Positions 43,590 to 51,681 of a stretch of DNA of 64,000 nucleotides are shown one piece after another. The DNA lies in contig NZ_JBHZRJ010000003.1 in NCBI RefSeq assembly GCF_043641555.1, forward strand, positions 186,001-250,000, written 5' to 3'. The position numbers and the translations under genes were made by a program. Each line of letters begins with the position of its first letter. Positions within the stretch are counted from its first letter, which is position 1. A model generated the notes under the pieces. The model was not told the DNA's origin. It made no database searches and worked only from the letters and a program-made list of their open reading frames with translations. This stretch comes from Saccharospirillum alexandrii_A. Its GTDB lineage: Bacteria > Pseudomonadota > Gammaproteobacteria > Pseudomonadales > Natronospirillaceae.

Positions 43590-44141
43590 CTAATTATCTG
43601 CACTAAATTGGTGCGATCGCTTAGAAAACGCCGTCAGCCAGTGCGGATGCTCGCCTGCTATGAGTTGTACAAGTGATGTCAGGCGTGCATTTGAAAGCTG
43701 CCGGTAGTCGAAATAGGGCGTCACAATCACCGCCTGTTCCGGGTGTTGAACAAAGGGATGCTCAGCGGGCAGCACCTGGTCATTTGCCATCCAGCCCAGG
43801 GAGCGCCCGTAAGTTTGGCCCATCACGATGCAAAGCTGACCGGGCTCGGGTATCCACTTTTGTTCAAACACCAATGCACAAGCCGAGTCTGTTTGCAGAA
43901 GGCGCTGTTCGCGGCAGGTTTGCCAGTCGGGTTCCAGCGGGGTCAGGCCGTGCAGTAGTTTAGCGTAGAGATTGAATATCTTGCGCCAGTGATTGCCGCC
44001 GGCTTGAGTTAGCTGTTCTAGCTGGTTCCGTACCAGAGGCAGAACCCCCTTTGAACGATCCGACTGAATACCCGGGGGCCTGTGTGGTGTGCATACCACG
44101 AGTAAGGGAGAGCGATCTCCAAGTCCGGATAAGCTGAACAT
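43590..44141 (-). CDS. Conserved-looking hypothetical protein in the purine cluster
   Basis: 183 residues (MFSLSGLGDRSPLLVVCTPH at the start, ending SHQFSADN). ATG at 44141 has GGAG ten bases upstream; the frame is open much further but only as the antisense shadow of puuE. Soluble, no signal peptide or helix-turn-helix that I can see; blocks such as LCIVMGQTYGRSLGW and VIVTPYFDYRQLSNARL look conserved. It may belong to a family of unknown function (possibly DUF6942; unsure). Divergent from puuE with 108 bp between starts. Confidence 0.7.
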   Translation of the reverse strand: MFSLSGLGDRSPLLVVCTPHRPPGIQSDRSKGVLPLVRNQLEQLTQAGGNHWRKIFNLYAKLLHGLTPLEPDWQTCREQRLLQTDSACALVFEQKWIPEPGQLCIVMGQTYGRSLGWMANDQVLPAEHPFVQHPEQAVIVTPYFDYRQLSNARLTSLVQLIAGEHPHWLTAFSKRSHQFSADN

Positions 44142-44249
44142 TGCGAATAAGCTCCCCGTGCAATGAGTTAAAAATTGTCTAGCGTTGTAATTCGTGCCTA
44201 AATATTTGCATGCTGGTTGCGTCTGACTCAAGAAATACAGGAGATGTGT

Positions 44250-45170
44250 GTGAATCACCCGACCTTTGATCCCTCCTACCCCAGAGACCTGATTGGGTAT
44301 GGCGCCCACCCGCCGAAAGCAAACTGGCCCGGTAACGCCCGTGTGGCGGTACAGTTTGTGATTAATTATGAGGAAGGAGGTGAGCAGTGCATTTTGCATG
44401 GTGACAGCGAGTCCGAACGGTTCCTGTCTGAAATCGTTGGGGCCGAGTCTTACGCAGACCGGCACCTGAGCATGGAAAGCCTGTACGAATACGGCAGCCG
44501 GGCCGGGTTCTGGCGGCTGCATCGTTTGTTCACCGAGCGAAACATTCCGGTGACGGTGTTTGGCGTGGCCATGGCCATGCAGCGTAACCCAGAGGCTGTG
44601 GAAGCCATGCTCAAAGCCGACTGGGAAATTGCCTCCCACGGTTACCGCTGGATTCATTATCAGCATGTCCCTGAATCGGTCGAGCGAGAGCACCTGGAGC
44701 GGGCGCTGGATATTCACCGCGCCATGACCGGTTCCACGCCAGCAGGCTGGTATCTCGGTCGAACCTCGCCGAATACCCTCAAGCTGATTGCCGAGCGCGA
44801 CGACATGCTCTATTGCGCCGACAGCTATGCCGATGACCTGCCGTACTACGACCTGAACTACAGCCGCCCTTTGCTGATGGTTCCCTATACGCTGGATACC
44901 AATGACATGCGCTTTGCAACGCCTCAGGGTTTCAATAGCGGGGATCAGTTCTTCAGTCACCTGCGCGATGCATTCGATGTGCTGTACGAGGAAGGCGAGA
45001 CAGCCCCGAAGATGCTGAGTATTGGGCTGCACTGTCGATTGGTGGGCCGGCCGGCCCGGCTGGCTGCATTAAGACGCTTTATTGATCATGTACTGGCGCA
45101 CGACAACGTATGGGTGACCACCCGGGAAGCCATTGCCCGGCATTGGCTGGATGAACATCCGCTGAGCTAA
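44250..45170 (+). CDS. puuE: Allantoinase PuuE (polysaccharide deacetylase-like)
   Basis: Opens allantoin to allantoate; a NodB-fold enzyme unrelated to the AllB metallo-hydrolases. 306 residues. The family start YPRDLIGYGAHPP and NYEEGGEQCILHGDSESE are plain, as are YEYGSRAGFWRL, SHGYRWIHYQ and LGRTSPNT. Start is GTG 44250, six bases after AGGAG (44239-44243); the ATG at 44244 is too close to that site and a TTG at 44217 has none. It is followed by a strong terminator. Confidence 0.92.
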   Translation: MNHPTFDPSYPRDLIGYGAHPPKANWPGNARVAVQFVINYEEGGEQCILHGDSESERFLSEIVGAESYADRHLSMESLYEYGSRAGFWRLHRLFTERNIPVTVFGVAMAMQRNPEAVEAMLKADWEIASHGYRWIHYQHVPESVEREHLERALDIHRAMTGSTPAGWYLGRTSPNTLKLIAERDDMLYCADSYADDLPYYDLNYSRPLLMVPYTLDTNDMRFATPQGFNSGDQFFSHLRDAFDVLYEEGETAPKMLSIGLHCRLVGRPARLAALRRFIDHVLAHDNVWVTTREAIARHWLDEHPLS

Positions 45171-45175
45171 AACAG

Positions 45176-45208
45176 AAAAAGCCGACCCAGGGGTCGGCTT
45201 TTTTTTTG
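45176..45208 (+). terminator. Strong Rho-independent terminator after puuE
   Basis: AAAAAGCCGACCC-AG-GGGTCGGCTTTTT followed by more T. A GC-rich 13-bp stem with A/T tails on both sides, so it may also act on glnA read-through. Confidence 0.93.
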
Positions 45209-45227
45209 ACTCTCTTGCTTGTCTGGT

Positions 45228-45260
45228 GTGTCAGACCGGCTGAGTCAGCCAGTCTGACAC
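45228..45260 (-). terminator. Palindrome after glnA
   Basis: GTGTCAGAC ... GTCTGACAC arms enclose a second palindrome GGCTGAGTCAGCC. It lies 16 bp after the glnA stop codon; no T run follows. Confidence 0.5.
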
Positions 45261-45275
45261 CCAGAGTGCAAGTTA

Positions 45276-46682
45276 TTAGACAGAGTAGTACATGTCGAAC
45301 TCAACAGGGTGAGTGGTCATGTCCAGAGTGACGACGTCTTCACGCTTGAGCGCGATGTAGGCATCGATCATGTCGTCGTCGAATACACCACCGGCTTTCA
45401 GGAAGTCGCGATCCTGGTCCAGCGCGTCCAGTGCCTGAGTCAGGCTGCTGCACACGGTTGGGTAATCGTTCTGCTCTTCCGGCGGCAGGTCGTACAGATC
45501 CTTGTCGGCAGAATCGCCAGGGTGGATCTTGTTCTTGATGCCGTCGAGGCCTGCCATCAGGAAGGCAGAGAACATCAGGTACGGGTTTGCTGTCGGGTCA
45601 CCGAAACGGACTTCGATACGCTTGGCCTTCGGCGAAGATACGTATGGAATACGGATCGATGCAGAACGGTTGCGAGCAGAGTAAGCCAGCATCACTGGTG
45701 CTTCAAAGCCAGGAACCAGGCGCTTGTACGAGTTGGTTGACGCATTGGCGAAAGCGTTCAATGCACGGGCGTGCTTGATGATGCCGCCAATGTAGAACAG
45801 CGCCATTTCGCTCATGCCTGCGTATTCGTCGCCGGCAAACTGGTTCACACCGTCTTTGGAGAAAGACATGTGAACGTGCATGCCGCTGCCGTTGTCGCCA
45901 ACCAGAGGCTTGGGCATGAAGGTAGCGGTCTTGCCATAGGCATGAGCAACGTTGTGTACGCAGTATTTCAGGACCTGAACTTCGTCCGCTTTCTTGGTCA
46001 GGGTGTTGGCGCCAACACCGATCTCGCACTGACCGGCAGTGCCGACTTCGTGGTGGTGTACTTCAATTTCCAGACCCATGGATTCCATGGCATCGCACAT
46101 GGCAGCACGCAGATCGTGCAGGCTGTCTACCGGAGGGACCGGGAAGTAGCCGCCTTTGACCTTCGGGCGGTGACCGAGGTTACCGTCTTCGAAAACGCGC
46201 TCTGAAGACCAGGCCGCTTCTTCGGAATCGATTTTGTAGAAAGATCCGGAAATATTAGAACCCCATTTTACGTCGTCAAACACGAAGAACTCGGGTTCCG
46301 GGCCAAACAGGGCGGTGTCGCCCAGGCCGGTAGAGGCCAGGTAGGCTTCAGCACGCTTGGCAACTGAGCGCGGGTCACGGTTGTAGCCTTCACCGGTTGA
46401 GGGTTCAACGATGTCACAACGCACAATAACCGTGGCGTCTTCAAAGAACGGATCGATCATGGAAGAAGAGTCGTCAGGCAGCAGAATCATGTCTGACTCG
46501 TTGATGCCTTTCCAGCCAGAAATAGAAGAGCCGTCGAACATTTTGCCTTCAGTGAAAAAGCTGTCGTCAACTTCCGAAGCAGGAATGGTGACATGCTGCT
46601 CTTTACCTTTGCTGTCTGTAAAGCGCATATCGACCCAACGTGCTTCGCATTCTGCAATCAGTTTCATCGTATGTTCTGACAT
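45276..46682 (-). CDS. glnA: Glutamine synthetase, type I (GSI-beta)
   Basis: Assimilates ammonium into glutamine. 468 residues. FDGSSISGWK, KPLVGDNGSGMHVHMS (ATP/metal) and NRSASIRIPY are present; the adenylylation Tyr is in DLYDLPPEE, so it is subject to GlnE control. Start ATG 46682 has GGAG upstream and fits the family; the upstream frame to 46784 is in the leader. Transcribed from a sigma-54 promoter with two NtrC boxes, divergent from thiI, and lying inside the purine catabolic region. Confidence 0.97.
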   Translation of the reverse strand: MSEHTMKLIAECEARWVDMRFTDSKGKEQHVTIPASEVDDSFFTEGKMFDGSSISGWKGINESDMILLPDDSSSMIDPFFEDATVIVRCDIVEPSTGEGYNRDPRSVAKRAEAYLASTGLGDTALFGPEPEFFVFDDVKWGSNISGSFYKIDSEEAAWSSERVFEDGNLGHRPKVKGGYFPVPPVDSLHDLRAAMCDAMESMGLEIEVHHHEVGTAGQCEIGVGANTLTKKADEVQVLKYCVHNVAHAYGKTATFMPKPLVGDNGSGMHVHMSFSKDGVNQFAGDEYAGMSEMALFYIGGIIKHARALNAFANASTNSYKRLVPGFEAPVMLAYSARNRSASIRIPYVSSPKAKRIEVRFGDPTANPYLMFSAFLMAGLDGIKNKIHPGDSADKDLYDLPPEEQNDYPTVCSSLTQALDALDQDRDFLKAGGVFDDDMIDAYIALKREDVVTLDMTTHPVEFDMYYSV

Positions 46683-46872
46683 GGTACGTCTCCAAGTTAA
46701 ACGGCCGATGGCCGGTGAGCTTTGATTCAGTGTGACAAGTTCAGGTGACGACAGCAGCATCGCACAATCGTCTGCTGTTTTCACCGGCTAACCACCTGGT
46801 TGATGCCAGGGCACCTGTTAGGCCAGGCTGGAAAGCCGTTGGAATCTGAGCACTAACTGTGTGCACTGGTTT

Positions 46873-46888
46873 AGCAAGGCCTGTGCCA
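46873..46888 (-). promoter_or_regulatory. Sigma-54 promoter of glnA
   Basis: The minus strand reads TGGCACAGGCCTTGCT: all consensus positions with GG and GC 10 bases apart. Start near 46862, leaving a leader of about 180 bases. Confidence 0.9.
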
Positions 46889-46953
46889 GCCCAATTGAGC
46901 GCCAGGGTATCGGGGTTTCCAGCGGGTCCAGGGCCGTTTCAAAGGTTTTTGGT

Positions 46954-47011
46954 GCACTGTAGTGGTGCGCAATTCCGATCACTGCACTGTGGTAGGGCAC
47001 TGATTTGGTGC
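46954..47011. promoter_or_regulatory. Two NtrC boxes upstream of glnA
   Basis: 46954-46968 (GCACTGTAGTGGTGC) and 46997-47011 (GCACTGATTTGGTGC) both fit the NtrC pattern GCACY-N5-RGTGC on the minus strand. They are 43 bp apart centre to centre, near four helical turns, and about 65-125 bp upstream of the sigma-54 promoter. A weaker third match overlaps 46984-46998. Confidence 0.88.
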
Positions 47012-47103
47012 GTTTTGATCAAATCGTGCCGGAAAACAGGGCGGAGCGCATTTTTTTTGAGTAAGTGGCTCTGCAGCTTGTCCGCAACGGTTTGTAACCC
47101 GGC

Positions 47104-47132
47104 GTGAAAAACGACGGGCGGGCAGGTATAAT
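47104..47132 (+). promoter_or_regulatory. Sigma-70-type promoter of thiI
   Basis: TATAAT at 47127-47132 and GTGAAA at 47104-47109 (4 of 6 to TTGACA) with a 17-base spacer, ending 37 bp before the thiI start. Confidence 0.55.
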
Positions 47133-47169
47133 CCCGCGCCCTTTCCTGCTGAGTGATCTTTGATCAGTT

Positions 47170-48633
47170 ATGAAGTTTGTAACCAAGTTGTTTCCGGAAA
47201 TCACCATTAAGACGCGGCCCGTACGCAAGCTGATGGTTAAAAGCCTGGCGCAGAACATGCGCAATGTCTTGCGTCGTATCTGTCCGGAGGTGGTGGTCCG
47301 TAACGACTGGGACAGCATCATAGTGCGTACCCCCGAGGCAACGACTGAGGAAGTAAACCAGGCTGTCGCGGTGGCGCTGGAGTGCATTCCCGGTATCGCT
47401 CAGGTCAGCTCGGTACTGCAATTTGAGCTCGGTGACTTCGACCAGATTCTGGCCAACACCGAATCCGTTTGGGGTCAGGAGCTGGCGGGTAAAACCTTCT
47501 GCGTGCGGGTTAAGCGCAATGGTAATCACGACTTTACCTCGGTTGAACTCGAGCGCTATGTAGGTGGCGGTCTGAACCAGCGTACCGAAGCCGCTGGCGT
47601 TCGCCTGAAAGATCCGGACGTTGTGGTTAAGCTGGAAATCAAACACGACCGCCTCTTTGTGGTGCAGCAACAGCGCCCCGGTTTGGGAGGCTACCCGCTG
47701 GGCACGCAGGAAGAGGTGATGACGCTGATGTCCGGCGGGTTTGATTCTACCGTAGCGGCACACCAGATGATCCGGCGCGGCGTGAAAAGCCACTTTTTGT
47801 TTTTTAATCTGGGCGGCTCGGCGCACGAAAATGGCGTGAAAGAAGTCAGTTATTACCTTTGGAAAAAGTACGGCAGCTCGCATCGGGTATTGTTTGTATC
47901 GGTACCGTTCGAGGCGGTGGTTGAGGCCATCCTGACCCAGGTACCGGATCGCTACATGGGTGTGGTGCTGAAACGCATGATGATGCGTGCAGCAGAGAGC
48001 GTTGCAACCGATCTGGGCATTCCCGCCGTGGTAACCGGTGAAGCACTGGCACAGGTCTCCAGCCAGACGCTGCCGAACCTGAGTCACATCGATGAGGTAA
48101 CGGACTTGTTGGTGCTGCGCCCGCTGATAGTGACCGGCAAGCCAGACATCATCGATCAGGCCCGCGCCATTGGCACGGCCACCTATGCGGAAAAGATGCC
48201 AGAGTTCTGCGGTGTGATTTCACGCAAACCCAATGCAGCCTGCAAGCGTGCCGATGTTCAGGCGGCAGAAGCTGATTTTGACTGGGCCGTGCTCGATGAG
48301 GCAATCGCCAACGCAACGCGTGAAAGCATTGAAACCCTGACCTGGCATTCCCAGGATGACCTGTCGATGGGCATTAACACGGTGTCGGACGCGAACCGGG
48401 CGGTCGTCATCGATGTGCGCCACCCGACGGAAGCCGACGATGCACCCCTGCCCACCACCGACGCGACCGTCGTGCAAATTCCCTTCTACAGCCTGAATCG
48501 CAAATTCGCCGAATTGGATCAAGACCAGCAATATTTGTTGTATTGCGACAAGGGCGTCATGAGCAAGCTGCACGCCATGCATTTGCAGGACGCTGGCTTC
48601 ACTAACGTTGGGGTTTACTCACCAGGCCGTTGA
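47170..48633 (+). CDS. thiI: tRNA 4-thiouridine synthase / thiamine sulfur transfer ThiI
   Basis: 487 residues, the long form. THUMP domain in about 60-165, PP-loop LMSGGFDSTVAAHQM near 190, and a C-terminal rhodanese domain with the catalytic Cys in LLYCDKGVMSKL, so it can serve both s4U8 in tRNA and thiazole synthesis. Divergent from glnA. No TPP riboswitch is visible upstream. Confidence 0.95.
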   Translation: MKFVTKLFPEITIKTRPVRKLMVKSLAQNMRNVLRRICPEVVVRNDWDSIIVRTPEATTEEVNQAVAVALECIPGIAQVSSVLQFELGDFDQILANTESVWGQELAGKTFCVRVKRNGNHDFTSVELERYVGGGLNQRTEAAGVRLKDPDVVVKLEIKHDRLFVVQQQRPGLGGYPLGTQEEVMTLMSGGFDSTVAAHQMIRRGVKSHFLFFNLGGSAHENGVKEVSYYLWKKYGSSHRVLFVSVPFEAVVEAILTQVPDRYMGVVLKRMMMRAAESVATDLGIPAVVTGEALAQVSSQTLPNLSHIDEVTDLLVLRPLIVTGKPDIIDQARAIGTATYAEKMPEFCGVISRKPNAACKRADVQAAEADFDWAVLDEAIANATRESIETLTWHSQDDLSMGINTVSDANRAVVIDVRHPTEADDAPLPTTDATVVQIPFYSLNRKFAELDQDQQYLLYCDKGVMSKLHAMHLQDAGFTNVGVYSPGR

Positions 48634-48712
48634 ATGTGATTGGGTGGTTCGGGCAATTTGCTTCGGTGGTTCTTTTTGCTTCCTGTTGAATACCATTTGT
48701 TGCCATGAGCCC

Positions 48713-48819
48713 GGGGTGCAGGCCGATGTCATTTCGCCCGCGTTCAGAGGCACATCCCTGTGCCGCTGACCGGGACGCGGGCGTCCTGCCCGCTGCTGCA
48801 TGACATCACCCTGCACCCC
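48713..48819. repeat. Related palindromic element R7 (variant architecture)
   Basis: Arms GGGGTGCAGG ... GATGTCAT and ATGACATC ... CCTGCACCCC enclose a second stem (CGCCCGCGT / ACGCGGGCG) and a hairpin that on the minus strand is GGCACA-GGGA-TGTGCC. The GGGA loop is the same as in R1-R3, although arms differ. It lies 80 bp after the thiI stop. With R6 it fills the thiI-allC gap; I see no gene in 48634-49062. Confidence 0.8.
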
Positions 48820-48844
48820 TTTGGTTGGTGGACATTTCAGGCTG

Positions 48845-49063
48845 GTGCCATGAGTTCGAAATTCGTTTTGATTTAACCTCAAGTACTCCAAGGAGCATCA
48901 GGTGCGTCTACTGGAGGTCGTTAGACAACATGGATGTTGTCTCCGAGTCCCCATGGATGGGTTCACGACGTACCTCCAGTAGACGTACCTGATGCTCCGA
49001 TTGGCACCATTGCACATGCAGCCACAAAGGGAAATTTAGCCGCGAATTTCTAACTCATGGCAC
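48845..49063. repeat. Palindromic repeat element, copy R6 (divergent sequence), with outer arms
   Basis: Core 48892-48998: arms GGAGCATCAGGTGCGTCTAC and near-perfect complement, inner hairpins GACAACA-TGGA-TGTTGTC and CCCA-TGGA-TGGG followed by TTCACG as in R1. Arm and hairpin sequences differ from the other copies but pairing is kept. Outer arms GTGCCATGAGTT (48845-48856) and AACTCATGGCAC (49052-49063) reach the stop codon of allC. Confidence 0.85.
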
Positions 49064-50301
49064 TAGCCGACCCGTGCCGGCTCCCTGGCCAATTCCTCTA
49101 TCCAGCCGCGCAACACCTTGCCAGTGACGTCGACGTCTTCGGCGGTGACCGCTTCATCGGGGTGGTGGCTGATGCCTTTTTCGCAACGCATGAACAGCAT
49201 GGCGACGGGGCAGAGCGCGGCCATGGCCATGGCGTCGTGGCCGGCGCCGCTGACCAGGTAGCGGGGGCGAATGCCTTCCGCTTCGATGGCGCTGGCCAGG
49301 GCCAGTTGCAGGTGGTCGGCGCAGCTGACGGCCGGGGCAGCGTGGGTTTCCTGCCATTGCATCTGGATGCCGCGCTCGTGACAGGCGACTCTGGCGGTGT
49401 CCCAGATCATGGTTAGGGCGGCGTCGCGTTCGCTGTCCTGCTCGCTGCGAATGTCGAGGCTGAAGCTGGCTTGCCCGGCGATAACGTTGACCGCGCCCGG
49501 TTGTGCACTCATGCGGCCTACGGTCGCCACGACGCCATGCTCGCGCGCGACGCGTTCGACGACGAGGGTGATTTCAGCCGCTGCGGCCAGCGCATCCTGA
49601 CGCAAGTGCATCGGGACCGTGCCAGCATGGCCGGCCATGCCGGTCAGTTCGATGTTGAAGCGTCGTGCGCCGGCGATGGCGGTGACGATGCCGACTGGCA
49701 AGTCTTCCGATTCCAGCACCGGGCCCTGCTCGATGTGCATTTCCAGAAAGGCGATGGGCGGCGTGGCAGTGCGAGCCGCTTTGCTGACCTCGTTGTAGTT
49801 CAGGCCAAAGGCTTCAAAGGCTTCGGGCAGGCTTTCACCGTTGGCGTCGTTCAGCGTTTCCCATTTGGCGTCCCAGGTGCCAGCGATGGCCCGGCTGCCG
49901 AGCAGGGTGGCGCCAAAGCGAGTGCCTTCTTCGTCGCCGAAACCGACCAGATCGAGATGAAACGGCAGCGTGATGCCGTCTTTTTTCAGGGATTCAATAA
50001 CCAGTAGCGGTAGCACAACACCCAGGATGCCGTCGTAAATACCACCGTTGGGGACGGTGTCGAGGTGAGAGCCAATGACGACCGTTGGTGCTTCGGGGTT
50101 GGCGGCGGGTAGCCGGCCCCATTGGTTGCCGGCTTCGTCCTGCCAGCTTTGCAGGCCAATGTCCTGCATCCAGCCAGCGACCTTGTCGTTGGCCAGGCGA
50201 TGTTCGCGTGTCAGGTAGCGGCGATCCATCAGGCCGGGTGTTTGGGTCAGTTCGGCAAGCTCATCGCACCATGATAGTGCGCGTTCGCCCAGGGTGTTCA
50301 T
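49063..50301 (-). CDS. allC: Allantoate amidohydrolase (M20 family)
   Basis: Hydrolyses allantoate to ureidoglycine, CO2 and ammonia. 412 residues. Metal ligands: GSHLDTVPNGGIYDGILGV (His, Asp) and FGDEEGTRFG (Glu). The dimerisation domain has RFNIELTGMAGHAGTVPM. Close relatives are N-carbamoyl-amino acid hydrolases and ureidoglycolate hydrolases; the coupled pucG gene (ATGA overlap) favours allantoate. Downstream end touches repeat R6. Confidence 0.85.
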   Translation of the reverse strand: MNTLGERALSWCDELAELTQTPGLMDRRYLTREHRLANDKVAGWMQDIGLQSWQDEAGNQWGRLPAANPEAPTVVIGSHLDTVPNGGIYDGILGVVLPLLVIESLKKDGITLPFHLDLVGFGDEEGTRFGATLLGSRAIAGTWDAKWETLNDANGESLPEAFEAFGLNYNEVSKAARTATPPIAFLEMHIEQGPVLESEDLPVGIVTAIAGARRFNIELTGMAGHAGTVPMHLRQDALAAAAEITLVVERVAREHGVVATVGRMSAQPGAVNVIAGQASFSLDIRSEQDSERDAALTMIWDTARVACHERGIQMQWQETHAAPAVSCADHLQLALASAIEAEGIRPRYLVSGAGHDAMAMAALCPVAMLFMRCEKGISHHPDEAVTAEDVDVTGKVLRGWIEELAREPARVG

Positions 50302-51548
50302 GGTGTCATTCCTTGTTCTGCGTTTTGGTAGACTTGGTATGCAGCGTCTGTGGCGGCGCCTGCGGTCAGGGTGTGTCCGGCGCGGCGCAGGGTGTTTTCC
50401 AGCGCGGCGAGGGTGACCAGCACGGCATCGGTACGGGCGTTGTAGCCCATGGTGCCCAGGCGCCAGACTTTACCTTTTAACGGGCCGAAACTGGTGCCGA
50501 TTTCGATGTTGTAATCGTTCAGCAGGGTGCTGCGCACGGCCTCGCCGTCGACACCCTCAGGTATGTAGACGGCGCAGACGTTGTTCATTTTATGGCGCAG
50601 GTCGCCGAAGGGCTTGAGGTTCATGGCGATCAGCCCGGCTAGCATGGCATCGCCCTGTACCCGGTGCCGGGCAATGCTGGCGTCGAGCCCTTCTTCCAGC
50701 AACACCTGGCCGCATTCGCGTGCGCAATACAACATGCTGGTGGCTTCGGTGTGGTGGTTGAGGCGTTTCTCGCTCCAGTAGTCGAGAATCATCGGCAGGT
50801 CGAAGTAGTTGGAGCGAATGCGCGGGCCCAGGGCGTCGGTATCGTCTTCGGTACGGATGCCCGCTTCGATGTGGTGGCGACGTCTTATGGTTTTAACAAA
50901 GCGGTCGCTCAGGGTAATGGGCGCAATACCGGACGGGCCGCCCAGGCATTTCTGCAGGCCTACCGACACCGCATCGAGCCCCCATTCGTCGACTTTCAGT
51001 GGGTTACCGCCGATTGACGCGGTCGCATCGCAGTAGAACAGGGTGTCGTATTTCCGGCACAGGCTGCCCAGGTGTTCCAGTGGCTGCAGCATGGTGGTGG
51101 AGGTATCACCCTGCACCGTAGCCAGCAGTTTGGGCCGGATTCGCGCCAGTGCTTCCTCGATCACCTCCGGTTCGAACACTTCCCCCCAGGGTACTTCAAG
51201 AGTATGTACCTCGGCGCCAGCCCGTTCGGCAATTTCGGTCAGCAGGTGCCCGAAACGGCCGAAAATGGGCACCAGTACTTTATCGCCGGGTTCGATCACC
51301 GAAACCATGACCGCTTCTATGCCGGCTCGGGCGGTGCCGTCGACCATCAATGTCCACTGGTTGCCGGTTTCAAACACCTGACGGTACAGCGCCATTACGT
51401 CGTTCATGTATCCCGTCATAACCGGGTCGTACTGGCCAATCAGCTGCGTGGACAGAGCGTTGAGTACACGCGGGTAGGCATTGATCGGGCCGGGACCCAT
51501 CAGTAGGCGGGGTGGGGGCGACAGTCGGGAATGGGCTGGCGATGGCAT
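50298..51548 (-). CDS. pucG: (S)-ureidoglycine-glyoxylate aminotransferase
   Basis: Class V PLP enzyme that transaminates ureidoglycine with glyoxylate, giving glycine and oxalurate. 416 residues. LLMGPGPINAYPRVL and LIGQYDPVM open the protein, VDGTARAGIEAVM binds phosphate, FYCDATASIGG holds the cofactor Asp and SVGLQKCLGGPSGIAP the Schiff-base Lys. Relative serine-pyruvate aminotransferases differ at the substrate loop; the neighbour allC decides. Two palindromic operators lie upstream. Confidence 0.87.
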   Translation of the reverse strand: MPSPAHSRLSPPPRLLMGPGPINAYPRVLNALSTQLIGQYDPVMTGYMNDVMALYRQVFETGNQWTLMVDGTARAGIEAVMVSVIEPGDKVLVPIFGRFGHLLTEIAERAGAEVHTLEVPWGEVFEPEVIEEALARIRPKLLATVQGDTSTTMLQPLEHLGSLCRKYDTLFYCDATASIGGNPLKVDEWGLDAVSVGLQKCLGGPSGIAPITLSDRFVKTIRRRHHIEAGIRTEDDTDALGPRIRSNYFDLPMILDYWSEKRLNHHTEATSMLYCARECGQVLLEEGLDASIARHRVQGDAMLAGLIAMNLKPFGDLRHKMNNVCAVYIPEGVDGEAVRSTLLNDYNIEIGTSFGPLKGKVWRLGTMGYNARTDAVLVTLAALENTLRRAGHTLTAGAATDAAYQVYQNAEQGMTP

Positions 51549-51583
51549 GGGGCGCGGCTCCGGAAGGTTATTGTCGGCTTAAT

Positions 51584-51625
51584 GTAACATCTGTTTCTCT
51601 TAAGATAAAATGAAACATATGTTTC
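51584..51625. promoter_or_regulatory. Tandem operators upstream of pucG-allC
   Basis: GAAACATATGTTTC (51612-51625) is a perfect 14-bp palindrome. GTAACATCTGTTTC (51584-51597) is the same site with two mismatches, 28 bp away. A third like these precedes the regulator gene (52547-52560), so they are likely binding sites for the RpiR-type protein. Confidence 0.75.
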
Positions 51626-51681
51626 TAACTGGTTGTGCTGTTGCTCATGTGCATCCTGAGCGTCACCGCGGATGAGTGCCG

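Noticed and set aside
44142..45032. Long minus-strand open frame continuing upstream of the gene at 43590
   Set aside because: It is the antisense of puuE, whose family motifs are unmistakable on the plus strand.
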